A stretch of 64,000 nt of DNA from Paenibacillus sp. SZ31 (GTDB taxonomy: Bacteria > Bacillota > Bacilli > Paenibacillales > Paenibacillaceae): assembly GCF_012912005.1 (NCBI RefSeq), contig NZ_JABBEA010000001.1, positions 930,001 to 994,000 of the forward strand, given 5' to 3'. Of this stretch, positions 33,280 through 41,987 are shown in pieces (position 1 is the first letter of the stretch; each line of letters starts with the position of its first letter). The notes beneath the pieces were generated by a model. The model searched no databases. It was given only the letters and a program-made list of their open reading frames with translations, and was not told the DNA's origin. The position numbers and the translations under genes were made by a program.

Positions 33280-34149
33280 ATGATACAATGGTGTCGGCAC
33301 CACGCCTTATCTCATATGAAACGGAGCTTGATCCGGTTGGAATACATACGTCATGATTCATCACCCGTATCTCAGACCGAGACGGGTATGATTGGCAACA
33401 ACCCTACTGAACAATCCCGCGTGATTGCAATCTGTCTGCTCGCAGGCAAAATCATGCTGCAAAGCGGCGGTGAAACCTACCGTGTGGAAGATACGATGAA
33501 ACGTATGGCGGCAGCGCTGGGTTTACCCCATTCACACAGTTACGTTGTGCCAACAGGCATCTTCTTCTCTGTCGATGCAACCGAACCCGCCAAGCTGATT
33601 CGCATCTCGGAGCGTACGACGGATCTGGACAAAGTATCCGAGGTGAACGCGGTCTCCCGCCGTATCGGACAAGGGGAGCTCACTGTGCAGGAAGCTCATG
33701 ATCTGTTGGTTCAGATTGAAGGCAAGCCCTCCTCCTATTCAACGGCTGTGCAGCTTGCGGCTGCAGCGTTATCCAGTGGGTGTTTTACCATTATGTTTGG
33801 CGGGGGCTGGAGCGACTTTCTTCCGGCGCTGTTCTGTGGTGGTATAGGTTATGCAGCAGTGATTGCCTTTCACCGATTGGTACGGGTCAAATTCTTTGCC
33901 GAGCTTACAGCATCCTTCGTCATTGGCTTGCTCGCTTTTTTCCTGATCTACATGGGAGTGGGTCATGAACGGGACAAAATCATTATTGGTTCGGTTATGC
34001 CGCTAGTTCCGGGGCTGCTGATTACTAACGCTGTACGCGACCTGATGGCCGGACATCTCGTATCCGGATTATCTAAGGGAGCTGAGGCATTTCTGACTGC
34101 CTTTGCCATAGGTACCGGTATTGCGGTTGTATTTTCACTTTTTATGTAA
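33280..34149 (+). CDS. ThrE-type threonine/serine exporter, large subunit
   Basis: Up to 289 residues. The N-terminal half is a soluble ThrE domain (AICLLAGKIMLQSGGETYRVEDTMKRMAAALGLPHSHSYVVPTGIFFSVD...TTDLDKVSEVNAVSRRI). The C-terminal half has about five membrane helices (FVIGLLAFFLIYMGVG, GSVMPLVPGLLITNAVRDL, FAIGTGIAVVFSLFM). Exports amino acids of the Thr/Ser type (known for the family). The start is uncertain: TTG 33337 with CGGAG upstream and ATG 33388 are alternatives, and the longest frame begins inside a probable -10 region. Coupled with the next gene. Confidence 0.85.
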   Translation: MIQWCRHHALSHMKRSLIRLEYIRHDSSPVSQTETGMIGNNPTEQSRVIAICLLAGKIMLQSGGETYRVEDTMKRMAAALGLPHSHSYVVPTGIFFSVDATEPAKLIRISERTTDLDKVSEVNAVSRRIGQGELTVQEAHDLLVQIEGKPSSYSTAVQLAAAALSSGCFTIMFGGGWSDFLPALFCGGIGYAAVIAFHRLVRVKFFAELTASFVIGLLAFFLIYMGVGHERDKIIIGSVMPLVPGLLITNAVRDLMAGHLVSGLSKGAEAFLTAFAIGTGIAVVFSLFM

Positions 34150-34167
34150 GACGGAGGAATGCAGGAT

Positions 34168-34626
34168 ATGCTCCATTTTATTGAACAAGCCTTAACCAGT
34201 TTTGTCGCTTCAGCCGCGTTCGGGATCATCTTCAACGCACCACGGCGCATGCTGCTCCACGGTGGATTTGTCGGCATGATCGGCTGGATTAACTATATTG
34301 TGCTTGAATATGCAGCGGATGCGGTTCCTGCTACACTTGCAGCGACCATAGCCGTAGGTGTCATCAGCCAAGTATTCTCTCGCATGTTTCGTGCACCCGT
34401 CATCATCTTCAGTGTCGCAGGCATCATTCCTCTGGTTCCTGGTGGACTGGCGTATAATGCGATGCGAAGTTTTGTGCAAAATGATTACGGTGCAGCCATG
34501 GAGATGGCAGCCAAGGCACTCATGTTATCCGGCGCCATTGCCGTAGGCCTCGTGCTGTCCGAGGTATTAAACCAAATGATACGCCGAATTCCCGGCTCGA
34601 TACGGACAAAATCATCATCGAAATGA
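34168..34626 (+). CDS. ThrE-type exporter, small subunit
   Basis: 152 residues from ATG 34168 (GGAGG ten bases upstream; ATG 34159 is too close to it). Four membrane helices matching the ThrE_2 domain: AAFGIIFNAPRRMLLHGGFVGMIGWINYIVLEY, ATIAVGVISQVFSRMFRAPVIIFSVAGIIPLVPGGLAYNAMR. In Corynebacterium both halves are one protein; here they are split, as in yeast-like and Bacillales versions (known pattern). Ends at a terminator. Confidence 0.87.
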   Translation: MLHFIEQALTSFVASAAFGIIFNAPRRMLLHGGFVGMIGWINYIVLEYAADAVPATLAATIAVGVISQVFSRMFRAPVIIFSVAGIIPLVPGGLAYNAMRSFVQNDYGAAMEMAAKALMLSGAIAVGLVLSEVLNQMIRRIPGSIRTKSSSK

Positions 34627-34649
34627 CCTCTATCGATATCTTGGTTGCA

Positions 34650-34699
34650 AAAAGGCCCACGGTATACAAGCTTAGCGCTTTGTATGCCATGGGCCTTTT
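34650..34699. terminator. bidirectional terminator
   Basis: AAAAGGCCCACGGTATACAA pairs with TTTGTATGCCATGGGCCTTTT (two mismatches) between convergent genes. Confidence 0.8.
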
Positions 34700-34735
34700 C
34701 ATTTGGGTTCTCTACCGTGTCACTAGCGAAGCAAG

Positions 34736-35281
34736 TTACTTCACGAATGTATTCTTCACACGAATTGACTTTAGAAAATACGGAATGAAGATACAGCACA
34801 CCAGAACGGATCGTACGATCAGATGAAAAGCCGGTGTTGCATCAAGCACATGCTGTTCTCTTGGGATCTCATTTCGTGCAATCAGAATCCAGGTCGCGAT
34901 GCTTATGATCACATTCATCATGTACATTACCATCATCATGCGTGGAAACTGTCTCTTCCGTTTATATAAAAGAACGAGGTTCACGATAACGATCATCAAT
35001 AGAATGCTGCTGCTTATGAAGCCAAACCATAAGAGTGGACGGATCATCTCCGCGTAGATCTGAGGATCGACACCTCGGCCTTCTTCCCATCTGGCAGGGT
35101 CCATGATGACATTCACCTGCGATACATCCGAGATGAGAAACACCAGCGCAAGCCAAAGACTGATCTGGATTAAAATAAGCCATCCACCCAATCCGGAGAT
35201 ACCAGGCCGTTCCGGTCTGATCCCGGTTTTGGGTTGCAGCGAGCTTATATCCTGTTCCGATTTTCTATATTTATAGTCCAT
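34736..35281 (-). CDS. DUF2569 family membrane protein
   Basis: 181 residues, four predicted membrane helices. Starts the domain with GISGLGGWLILIQISLWLA and ends PYFLKSIRVKNTFVK, the family's usual first and last signatures (the final PYFLxSxRVKxTF is very typical). Function of the family unknown. ATG 35281 follows AGGAGGAAGGA. Single gene. The 35282-35541 gap shows no further gene. Confidence 0.85.
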   Translation of the reverse strand: MDYKYRKSEQDISSLQPKTGIRPERPGISGLGGWLILIQISLWLALVFLISDVSQVNVIMDPARWEEGRGVDPQIYAEMIRPLLWFGFISSSILLMIVIVNLVLLYKRKRQFPRMMMVMYMMNVIISIATWILIARNEIPREQHVLDATPAFHLIVRSVLVCCIFIPYFLKSIRVKNTFVK

Positions 35282-35541
35282 TCCTTCCTCCTTTTACGCT
35301 AGATAAAAAAACATATTATACATTAAAATCTAGAATCTGTGTTATTCAATATAAGGAAAGAATCGTGCCCGACTTCCCGTGCCTTGACCTCACGGATACG
35401 TTCAAACTTGCCGGAATTCTCCGTGTTTCAAGTATAGCTTGTAGTATTGTTGGATTGAAAACCGTTCTTCTTGAACACGTACTTATATGTATTCTATCCG
35501 TTCCTATCATTATCGTATGTCTAGTATTGAATAATACCTTT

Positions 35542-36000
35542 CTATTTAAAAAGCACGGATTTGGGTTCTTTGCCCGTCAGGGTTAGCATCGTATACAATT
35601 GTCCCCTGTGATGATACACATGTCCCATAATCTCAAGTAACCACTCTAGCCGACTATAGGAAGCTCCCCAGTATGAATCCGTCACATGCAGTAACTCTTC
35701 GGTGTTAAACTGCCTGTACCGTTGGTACAGATACATCTGGTTATCAATCAGAGCTTGCTTGATCTGACTTAGCGAATGAACCTGGTTCTCCTCATAAAAT
35801 AAAGCCATCTCTTCTTCCGAAGCACCTTCGGAAATATAGACATCCGCTCGGCAGATCACAGACAGATGGGACAGCAGTTCACCAACAGGCCGTTTGCCCT
35901 CTATTGGCGTCAAAGCCAAATCTTCTTCTGACAGCTGATCACATATATCAATTAACGATGTTACTGCCACATCAATATGTTTGAACGCAGATTGAATCAA
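35542..36000 (-). CDS. DinB-fold protein
   Basis: 152 residues from TTG 36000. Four-helix DinB/YfiT-like bundle: FKHIDVAVTSLIDICDQLSEEDL, GKRPVGELLSHLSVICRADVYIS, EELLHVTDSYWGASYSRLEWLLEIMGHVYHHRGQLYTML. The putative metal ligands are His in LLSHLSV and the HVYHHRGQL pair. A GTG at 36009 is the alternative start but sits directly on the AAAAGGAA ribosome site. Possibly a metal-dependent thiol (bacillithiol) transferase; substrate unknown. Confidence 0.85.
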   Translation of the reverse strand: MIQSAFKHIDVAVTSLIDICDQLSEEDLALTPIEGKRPVGELLSHLSVICRADVYISEGASEEEMALFYEENQVHSLSQIKQALIDNQMYLYQRYRQFNTEELLHVTDSYWGASYSRLEWLLEIMGHVYHHRGQLYTMLTLTGKEPKSVLFK

Positions 36001-36184
36001 CAGATACACTTCCTTTTTATCCCATTATACAGAACATATGATCGGTTTTCAACCAAGATATCCCTCCTTAATATATAAACAAACTACACACCAATTCTAA
36101 CAATATTCGAACAAAAAAGTCCTTCCTCCTTCATATAGACGGGATTCAGGACATTTTGTTGCCTATTTGTTTTCAAATCTTTGC

Positions 36185-37126
36185 TCAACTTGAGTATAAC
36201 GAACAATACGTTTGCTCGAATCGTCCAGCCTCCAAGTCAGACTTGCGAATGAAAAATTGCAGTTCCCCGCAATCCCACCATTGGAAACCAATAGCATCAT
36301 GTGTATCTATCTTCAACAGCAGTAGCGTATCGGATAGTTCCTGCCATGTCCGATCCTCATCACCGCCGTAATGTTTGGTCAGCTTCTTCTCACACTCCTG
36401 CTCATTATAATCGTACTCTTCTCCCAGTGCGATCTGTAACAAGGCACGATGCTCGGCATCCGGATGCTGCCCGTCAGGATATCCAAACATACCACCCCAA
36501 TTCAGCGTACTTGGATGATTCCAACTCGACTCGAATTCAAGGTAACGGTCATACAGACTCACTTCCGCTTCGGCCTCATCGGTCTCAAGCAGAGAAGGCG
36601 AGAGCTCATTCAGCGCGTTGGCGTCAATATATGCATATGTAGGAAACTCAAGATTAGGCAGCACAGTCACCGAATGTGCAACAAACGGTGCTCCATCCAG
36701 CGCGGTATCACCTTCAGGCTCTCGCCTTATGAGGTTATGAGAACTTGGCTCAAAAATCACACGATGTTCAATGGGACAAGCAGATTCATCCTTGCCAACG
36801 AAAAAGTATAACATTCCACGTTCAGGCAAAGTCCCGCGCCCATCATTCGGCGTATACGGCGACAAATCCACCAGGTTCAGTTGGGCCAGGAAAGTCATTG
36901 GAACTCCTTCTTGTGTTACGGGCCATTCCATGCGACTTGGCAAATCCGGATGTCCACCCACACGTGAGTTTCCTGTTCTGCGATATTCGTCCAGTGTGGA
37001 TACATCGAGGCGAATTCCCCAGCGGCTTGAGGACAACAGCAGATCGGCAGCAACTCCCAAACCATATTCCTCAAGTGTTTTACGGGCTTTTCTGGTCAGA
37101 CGTTCACATTGTTCTGGCTTAATCAT
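36185..37126 (-). CDS. DUF1963 (YwqG-like) protein
   Basis: 313 residues from ATG 37126 (GGGGAGG six bases upstream). Soluble. The DUF1963 signatures SRVGGHPDLPSRMEWPVTQEGVPMTFLAQLNLVDLSPY and RGMLYFFVGKDES are clear, as are HPSTLNWGGMFGYPDGQHPDA and FQWWDCGELQFFIRKSDL near the end. No catalytic motif known. Stand-alone. Confidence 0.88.
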   Translation of the reverse strand: MIKPEQCERLTRKARKTLEEYGLGVAADLLLSSSRWGIRLDVSTLDEYRRTGNSRVGGHPDLPSRMEWPVTQEGVPMTFLAQLNLVDLSPYTPNDGRGTLPERGMLYFFVGKDESACPIEHRVIFEPSSHNLIRREPEGDTALDGAPFVAHSVTVLPNLEFPTYAYIDANALNELSPSLLETDEAEAEVSLYDRYLEFESSWNHPSTLNWGGMFGYPDGQHPDAEHRALLQIALGEEYDYNEQECEKKLTKHYGGDEDRTWQELSDTLLLLKIDTHDAIGFQWWDCGELQFFIRKSDLEAGRFEQTYCSLYSS

Positions 37127-37286
37127 ATAGATCCTCCCCTTTTGACAATACACCTATGCTGAGACATATTCAGGTTCACACCTGTATATTCTTCTGCCCG
37201 GACGTCTTTCCCTGCTTCTGTATAAATTGAACTTAAGAATATTTTACACTTACCACTCCGATGACAGAACAACCTTCCGATCGCTG

Positions 37287-37340
37287 TTATCCCCAGAATT
37301 TTTTAGATTCACCTTTGCAAAGGTAAAAATCCGGGGATAA
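37287..37340. repeat. long hairpin, 340-bp gap 37127-37467
   Basis: TTATCCCC and GAATTTTT pair with AAAAAT and CGGGGATAA; the inner ACCTTTGCAAAGGT is itself palindromic. It lies upstream of the DUF1963 gene on its opposite side, between it and the ammonium transporter. No coding potential seen in the gap. Confidence 0.6.
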
Positions 37341-37371
37341 AGGCGAACTCTTCGCTTCTTCAGGTTCTTTC

Positions 37372-37418
37372 TGTCCTCTACGTTCTCGTGTAAATATGTA
37401 GTTCAATTTATATAGAAA
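37372..37418. repeat. 47-bp intergenic repeat, copy 2
   Basis: Second copy of the 29657-29703 element (TGTCCTCTACGTTCTCGT ... TATAGAAA), here just past the ammonium transporter terminator. Confidence 0.7.
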
Positions 37419-37422
37419 AAAG

Positions 37423-37446
37423 AGACTGACACTCCTTGTCAGTCTA
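37423..37446 (-). terminator. terminator of the ammonium transporter
   Basis: AGACTGACA/TGTCAGTCT followed on the minus strand by CTTTTTTC. Confidence 0.85.
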
Positions 37447-37467
37447 CTTCCTTATCCTATATTCCAT

Positions 37468-38757
37468 TTAACGATTTGGATCAGAAGACTTTTCCTGGTA
37501 AGCACGCATATGCTCCTCACCATCCAGGAATTCATGGGCCTGATGTGCTGCCATCACACCATGATAACTGATATCCAGACCCAGATCTTCCTCTTCTTCC
37601 GTCGAACGTACAGGCACAATTTTGCCAATCAGCTTCAGCCCGATCCAGGTCATGGCGAATCCCCAGATGACCAGGGCTGTAAGACCAAGTGCCTGAACAC
37701 CCAGCAACCTCCAGCCGCCGCCCATGAATAATCCACCATCCGTGGCAAACAGACCTACAGCAATCGTGCCCCACATTCCTGATGCAGCATGTACCGGGAA
37801 AGCACCAACCGGATCATCAATCTGCCGACGGTCCAGCCAGTTGGTGGCAGCCATCATCAATAAACCGGATACTGCCCCAATGAATATGGCGGCTACATCG
37901 CCAACAAATGCACAGCCCGCCGTAATTCCGACCAGTCCCGCAAGCGAACCGTTAATGACCGATGGCGCATCCGAGCGATTGAAGCGGAACAAAGTGTACA
38001 GTAACGTAACCGCACCACCCGAAGCCGCAGATAACATCGTAACAATCGCAATGTGACCGATTCTTACATCCGTCGCACTCAGCGTACTGCCGGCATTGAA
38101 GCCAAACCAGCCGAACCATAGCAGAAATGCACCTACAGAGGCCAGTGGCAAATTACTCGGAAGCGCAATGGCACTTACGCCAAGTGGCGTGTACTTCCCT
38201 TTACGCGGACCAATGATAATCGCAGCAGCCAGGGCCGAGAATCCCCCAAGCGCATGGATGACAGCCGAACCGGCAAAGTCCTGCATCCCCAGCTGACTAA
38301 GCCAGCCGCCGCCCCATGCCCAGTGTCCACCAATCGGATAGATGATTGCCGTCATCAATATGATATACAAAAGATAAGCACGGAAGTTGATCCGCTCGGC
38401 TACCGCTCCCGAAACGATGGAAATAACGGCAATGGTAAAGGCCGCCTGGAACAACCAGAATGTCTCCAGAGATACCGGCACGTCCAGGTGAGACAAATCC
38501 CCATTCAGGAAAAATCCCGTTACTCCCGCAAAACCGCCAACGTCCGAACCATACATCAGTCCAAAACCGATCGCATAGAACAGTAACGTCCCAATCGTAA
38601 TGTCAGCAAAAACCTTCATAATAATGTTCACACTATTTTTATAACGCACAAAGCCAGCCTCGAGCAGGGCGAATCCACCCTCCATCAATAAAATCATCGC
38701 TGCACTCAGTACGACCCAGACCGTATCAATCCCGGTGCTTAACGTCTCCAAAGTCAT
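37468..38757 (-). CDS. amt: ammonium transporter Amt/NrgA
   Basis: 429 residues, eleven membrane helices. Seen: ILLMEGGFALLEAGFVRYKNSVNIIMK, FWLFQAAFTIAVISIVSGAVAERI, GGHWAWGGGWLSQLGMQDFAGSAVIHALGGFSALAAA (His of the twin-His pore), FGFNAGSTLSATD and PVHAASGMWGTIAVGLFATDGG (second pore His). The cytoplasmic tail (LDISYHGVMAAHQAHEFLDGEEHMRAYQEK) is normal. No glnK/nrgB gene is adjacent; instead the start overlaps a coiled-coil gene by 4 bp. Conducts ammonium under nitrogen limitation (known). Confidence 0.94.
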   Translation of the reverse strand: MTLETLSTGIDTVWVVLSAAMILLMEGGFALLEAGFVRYKNSVNIIMKVFADITIGTLLFYAIGFGLMYGSDVGGFAGVTGFFLNGDLSHLDVPVSLETFWLFQAAFTIAVISIVSGAVAERINFRAYLLYIILMTAIIYPIGGHWAWGGGWLSQLGMQDFAGSAVIHALGGFSALAAAIIIGPRKGKYTPLGVSAIALPSNLPLASVGAFLLWFGWFGFNAGSTLSATDVRIGHIAIVTMLSAASGGAVTLLYTLFRFNRSDAPSVINGSLAGLVGITAGCAFVGDVAAIFIGAVSGLLMMAATNWLDRRQIDDPVGAFPVHAASGMWGTIAVGLFATDGGLFMGGGWRLLGVQALGLTALVIWGFAMTWIGLKLIGKIVPVRSTEEEEDLGLDISYHGVMAAHQAHEFLDGEEHMRAYQEKSSDPNR

Positions 38758-39173
38758 GCTTGTACATCCTCCGTTTCACTAAGCTGTCTGAGCTCACGGA
38801 TTGTATCGGGCGCAAGCTCAATCTCGTCCCGCTCAATGCTGTCCGGATGCTTAATTCGTTCTGCGATCTGATCCAATTCACGGATGCGTCTGCGAATCTG
38901 TTCCATCTTGCGAAAACGTTCCTTCACCTGCACCATATACTCCACCGCCTGATGATGGGATGCTGGACGTCCCGCAAACCATTTGCGTACGGGCGACAAC
39001 GATTGATAAGCAACCTCTTCCGCTCGACGCTTCTGTTCGAACTGTTCGATCTTCTGCTTGAGCGTTTGGATCTCATTTTCTTTTTTGACCTTCAGCCGTT
39101 CGATAAGGTACAATAAATCGGACGATGATATTTGCAATGCTGTATGGTGATACACCTCGTCGATTACTAACAT
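38754..39173 (-). CDS. coiled-coil protein coupled to Amt
   Basis: 139 residues, almost entirely helical: LIERLKVKKENEIQTLKQKIEQFEQKRRAEEVAYQSL, MVQVKERFRKMEQIRRRIRELDQIAERI. No membrane segment or catalytic motif and no family I recognise. Its stop overlaps the ATG of the ammonium transporter (ATGA), so the two proteins are made together. A GlnK-type regulator is the expected partner at this position but the sequence has no P-II fold signature. Start ATG 39173 after AAGGAGTCCTGAC. Confidence 0.75.
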   Translation of the reverse strand: MLVIDEVYHHTALQISSSDLLYLIERLKVKKENEIQTLKQKIEQFEQKRRAEEVAYQSLSPVRKWFAGRPASHHQAVEYMVQVKERFRKMEQIRRRIRELDQIAERIKHPDSIERDEIELAPDTIRELRQLSETEDVQA

Positions 39174-39212
39174 ATCATGTCAGGACTCCTTACATATCAA
39201 GTTACTTGTACC

Positions 39213-39300
39213 GATTATAGTTTGCCGGGGTCTGCCCGTCAATCTTTTTTTGGACTTCGTAATAATTGAAACGAACCGTTCATGGAGAACGGCTTTTTTA
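39213..39300 (+). terminator. two orphan terminator-like hairpins
   Basis: CGGG/CCCG followed by TTTTTTT (about 39225-39252) and CCGTTC/GAACGG followed by TTTTTT (39276-39299), on the + strand between divergent genes. No + strand gene ends here; a short leader or small RNA ahead of the DinB gene at 39458 would explain them. Confidence 0.45.
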
Positions 39301-39457
39301 TTTTGCAACACATTACACCTAACAAGGTTAATCATGCCTATGATTCGCATTCATCTATTCAATTCTCTATGCTTATAGAATAAGCATCCACATTTGGGGT
39401 AATGGACATACACAGACTATCAACATTATAGAACCCATATAAGGAGAGGATTGCACG

Positions 39458-39949
39458 ATGTTCACTCGTAATGACGATATACGCAACCAAATCTGGGAAA
39501 GCGTCTCAGGACTCGAAGAAGAACAACTGAACCGAAAACCTTCACCCGAACAATGGAGTATCATGCAAGTACTGCGTCATCTGAATCTGATGGAACATGT
39601 CATCGGGAAACAAGTGCGTCTTGCGCTCGAGAAGGAACAGACTGTATCTGTGGACAAAAAACCTTATGAACTAACATTGGACCGTAGTCGCTCCGTCGAG
39701 GCACCACCCCATCTTCAGCCTCCAGCAGCGCCCGAAGCACTCGCAGACGTACGTAGTGATCTGGATGAATCCCACCAAGCGCTAAACAACTTTGCATTGG
39801 GTCATGACCCTGACCTTCTGCGCAGCAAGTCCTTTTCTCATCCTGTATTCGGTGAGATGGATCTTACCCAATGGATTGACTTTGCAAGTTATCATGAGGA
39901 ACGTCATCTGGGACAGATTCAAGGAATTAAGCATCAGCTTGGCGTATAA
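39458..39949 (+). CDS. DinB superfamily protein
   Basis: 163 residues. DinB_2-like bundle: IRNQIWESVSGLEEEQLNRKPSPEQWSIMQVLRHLNLMEHVIGK, EMDLTQWIDFASYHEERHLGQIQGIKHQL. Candidate metal-binding His residues are the ones in VLRHLNLMEH and SYHEERHLGQ. Strong ribosome site AAGGAGAGG eight bases before ATG. Second DinB-fold gene in the window; sequence clearly different from the one at 35542. Confidence 0.85.
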   Translation: MFTRNDDIRNQIWESVSGLEEEQLNRKPSPEQWSIMQVLRHLNLMEHVIGKQVRLALEKEQTVSVDKKPYELTLDRSRSVEAPPHLQPPAAPEALADVRSDLDESHQALNNFALGHDPDLLRSKSFSHPVFGEMDLTQWIDFASYHEERHLGQIQGIKHQLGV

Positions 39950-39995
39950 ACACAACCTCCACTTTCACATAGCGAAGAATATAGTTGTACGACAA

Positions 39996-40032
39996 AAAAC
40001 CTCCAATCCTATTAGTTTAGGTTGGAGGTTTT
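39996..40032. terminator. bidirectional terminator
   Basis: AAAACCTCCAA/TTGGAGGTTTT, between convergent DinB and GNAT genes. Confidence 0.85.
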
Positions 40033-40064
40033 CAATGTTCTTATCTCACGAACAAGAACGACAC

Positions 40065-40568
40065 TTATATTTTTTTGCCCAAAATCGCCAGATCTCTATT
40101 CACGCCATCCAGCACAGCCACTTCGGGATAATACCCCCACTGTTCAAAACCATGCTTGCGCAATAATCCCAGACTCGGTTCATTATGTCCAAAGACAAAT
40201 CCGAGAATCGTCGTAATTCCAAGTGCAGGACACGCCGCAAATACAGTTTCGAGCAAACGTCCGCCAGCCCCAATTCCGCGGCATTGCTGATCCACGTATA
40301 CACTGACTTCAACCGTTCCATTATACGCAGGGCGTCCATAGAACGAGCTGAGACTCGCCCAAGCTACCACCCGACCTGCCTGCTTCATCACCCAAAGCGG
40401 ACGATGATCCGGTGAATGTTCCTCGAACCACGGAACACGTTGCTCCACCGTCACCGGCTCCAAATCCGCTGTCACCATGCGGCTCTCAATGGTGGAATTA
40501 TAAATTTCCACAATCCTCGGCAAGTCCTCCAGCCGCGCATATTCAATCTGCACATCTTCCAGTTTCAT
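40065..40568 (-). CDS. GNAT acetyltransferase (phosphinothricin-acetyltransferase-like)
   Basis: 167 residues from ATG 40568 (GGAGG seven bases upstream). Matches the Pat/YwnH-type layout: IEYARLEDLPRIVEIYNSTIESRMVTADLEPVT, RPLWVMKQAGRVVAWASLSSFYGRPAYNGTVEVSVYVDQQCRGIGAGGRLLE (acetyl-CoA loop QQCRGIGAG), ILGFVFGHNEPSLGLLRKHGFEQWGYYPEVAVLDG. Acceptor is unknown; the family acetylates amino groups of small molecules such as phosphinothricin or methionine sulfoximine. Confidence 0.88.
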   Translation of the reverse strand: MKLEDVQIEYARLEDLPRIVEIYNSTIESRMVTADLEPVTVEQRVPWFEEHSPDHRPLWVMKQAGRVVAWASLSSFYGRPAYNGTVEVSVYVDQQCRGIGAGGRLLETVFAACPALGITTILGFVFGHNEPSLGLLRKHGFEQWGYYPEVAVLDGVNRDLAILGKKI

Positions 40569-40665
40569 CGCTATTCCTCCATCATTCCAGATCAAACCTC
40601 TAATTATAGAAGATATTATAACGGAGAAGAGAAGTTTTCGTCATCCCTAACATTCTGACAGAGCA

Positions 40666-41766
40666 CTACTCTGGAAGTCCCTGAATTGTGTTCCCACGCG
40701 TTAACTGCTGAGTCTGGTCTGCCCAACGAATGTTGATTGAGCGAGATGTGAACAGATCCGGGCCATCCGATACCTGGAAATGCAGATGAGCTTCACTGGA
40801 GTTACCCGAATTCCCAAGCTCACCGATAGGGTCTCCTTGCTTGAGCTTATCCCCTTTTTTGACCGAAACACTGCCTTCCTTGATATGTCCTGTGATGCTG
40901 TATTCACCATTTCCATGATCGATGACCACATAGTTACCCGCCGGCTCATCCGGATTCATGACACCCGGTACATTGTCCGGAATATCGTTCTTGATTTCGA
41001 CGACTGTTCCGTCCGCAGCTGCATAGAGTGGTTCACCAAAAGCATAGTAGTTTTCGTTTGCCTTTGTATCGCCTTCATAACTTGAATTATTCTGTGTACG
41101 AACAATATCCAGGGCGTAGCGCTGAGTTTCATACGCATAATGATAGTTGGACAACACATCATTGCCTCCCCAGAATACATACCATTCCCCCTTCATGGGG
41201 AATTGGAACTCTGTTTTGGTGAATTTGGCATCCGTGTCCTCATAAGTTTCCAGCGGCTGAATTAAGAGACCTTCAATCTGATTTTCTTCAGAAAAATAAA
41301 CTTGAACACCTTTCGTTCCAGTCTGATCCTTCCAGCTATACTCGGTTATTTGATTCATTTCCGCATCTACCACTAGCTCCCAAGATTCCACACCCTCCAG
41401 AAACTGGTTAGCAGCTTCCTTGAATTGTTCCAACGTTAACGTTCCCTTCAATTCCGGAGAAAACTGACTATAGATTGCATCCTTTGAACCACTCATCAAC
41501 GTATCTATGAAATTGTCCGGTGTAACCATCGTGCTCACTTCTGAACTTGAGTTCTGCTCCTGATTGGAGTTCTCGCTCGCTTCATTATTGGACGCCTGTT
41601 CGGCTGACTGCTGCTCCGCCTGGTCGGAAGTAATCGAGTTGCTGTTGCCGCAAGCAGATAATATCACGCAAGCTCCAAGGGTAATCGCAAGCACCTTCCA
41701 GCCTTTTCTATGCTGTAATTTCGAATGTGTATTCTGTTCTGATTTCAGATGACCTTCTCTGTTCAT
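40666..41766 (-). CDS. M23-family metallopeptidase lipoprotein
   Basis: 366 residues from ATG 41766. Lipoprotein signal peptide ending in the lipobox LSAC. A Ser/Gln/Asn-rich linker, a DUF3887-like middle (FIDTLMSGSKDAIYSQFSPELKGTLTLEQFKEAANQF), then an M23 peptidase domain: QRYALDIVRT (Asp ligand, but the usual preceding His is Tyr), GEPLYAAADGTVVEIKND, VIDHGNGEYSITGHIKEGSV, GDKLKQGDPIGELGNSGNSSEAHLHFQVSD (HLH ligands). Acts on peptidoglycan at the outer membrane face (inferred). Divergent from the two-component system, which may control it. Confidence 0.88.
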   Translation of the reverse strand: MNREGHLKSEQNTHSKLQHRKGWKVLAITLGACVILSACGNSNSITSDQAEQQSAEQASNNEASENSNQEQNSSSEVSTMVTPDNFIDTLMSGSKDAIYSQFSPELKGTLTLEQFKEAANQFLEGVESWELVVDAEMNQITEYSWKDQTGTKGVQVYFSEENQIEGLLIQPLETYEDTDAKFTKTEFQFPMKGEWYVFWGGNDVLSNYHYAYETQRYALDIVRTQNNSSYEGDTKANENYYAFGEPLYAAADGTVVEIKNDIPDNVPGVMNPDEPAGNYVVIDHGNGEYSITGHIKEGSVSVKKGDKLKQGDPIGELGNSGNSSEAHLHFQVSDGPDLFTSRSINIRWADQTQQLTRGNTIQGLPE

Positions 41767-41987
41767 TCTCAACATCCCTTCCAGTTAATCGTTATACTAC
41801 CCAGTTAAGTGTACAGAATGAGTCTTATCCTTCGTCTAACCCCAACTTACATGTAGTTAAACTTGTCATGCCTTCTGAGGCTGCATAATTAAGATTCCGT
41901 TAAGATAGCTCGTACGCTATACATCCCTCTTGGATGGTATGATTAACAATAAACACAACGGAAGGATCAGGAGGTCATTTTTAAACT

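Noticed and set aside
40978..41140. Loss of M23 activity because the first zinc His is missing
   Set aside because: The QRYALD version is typical of a known M23 lipoprotein subgroup and the other ligands (D, HLH) are intact, so inactivity cannot be claimed.
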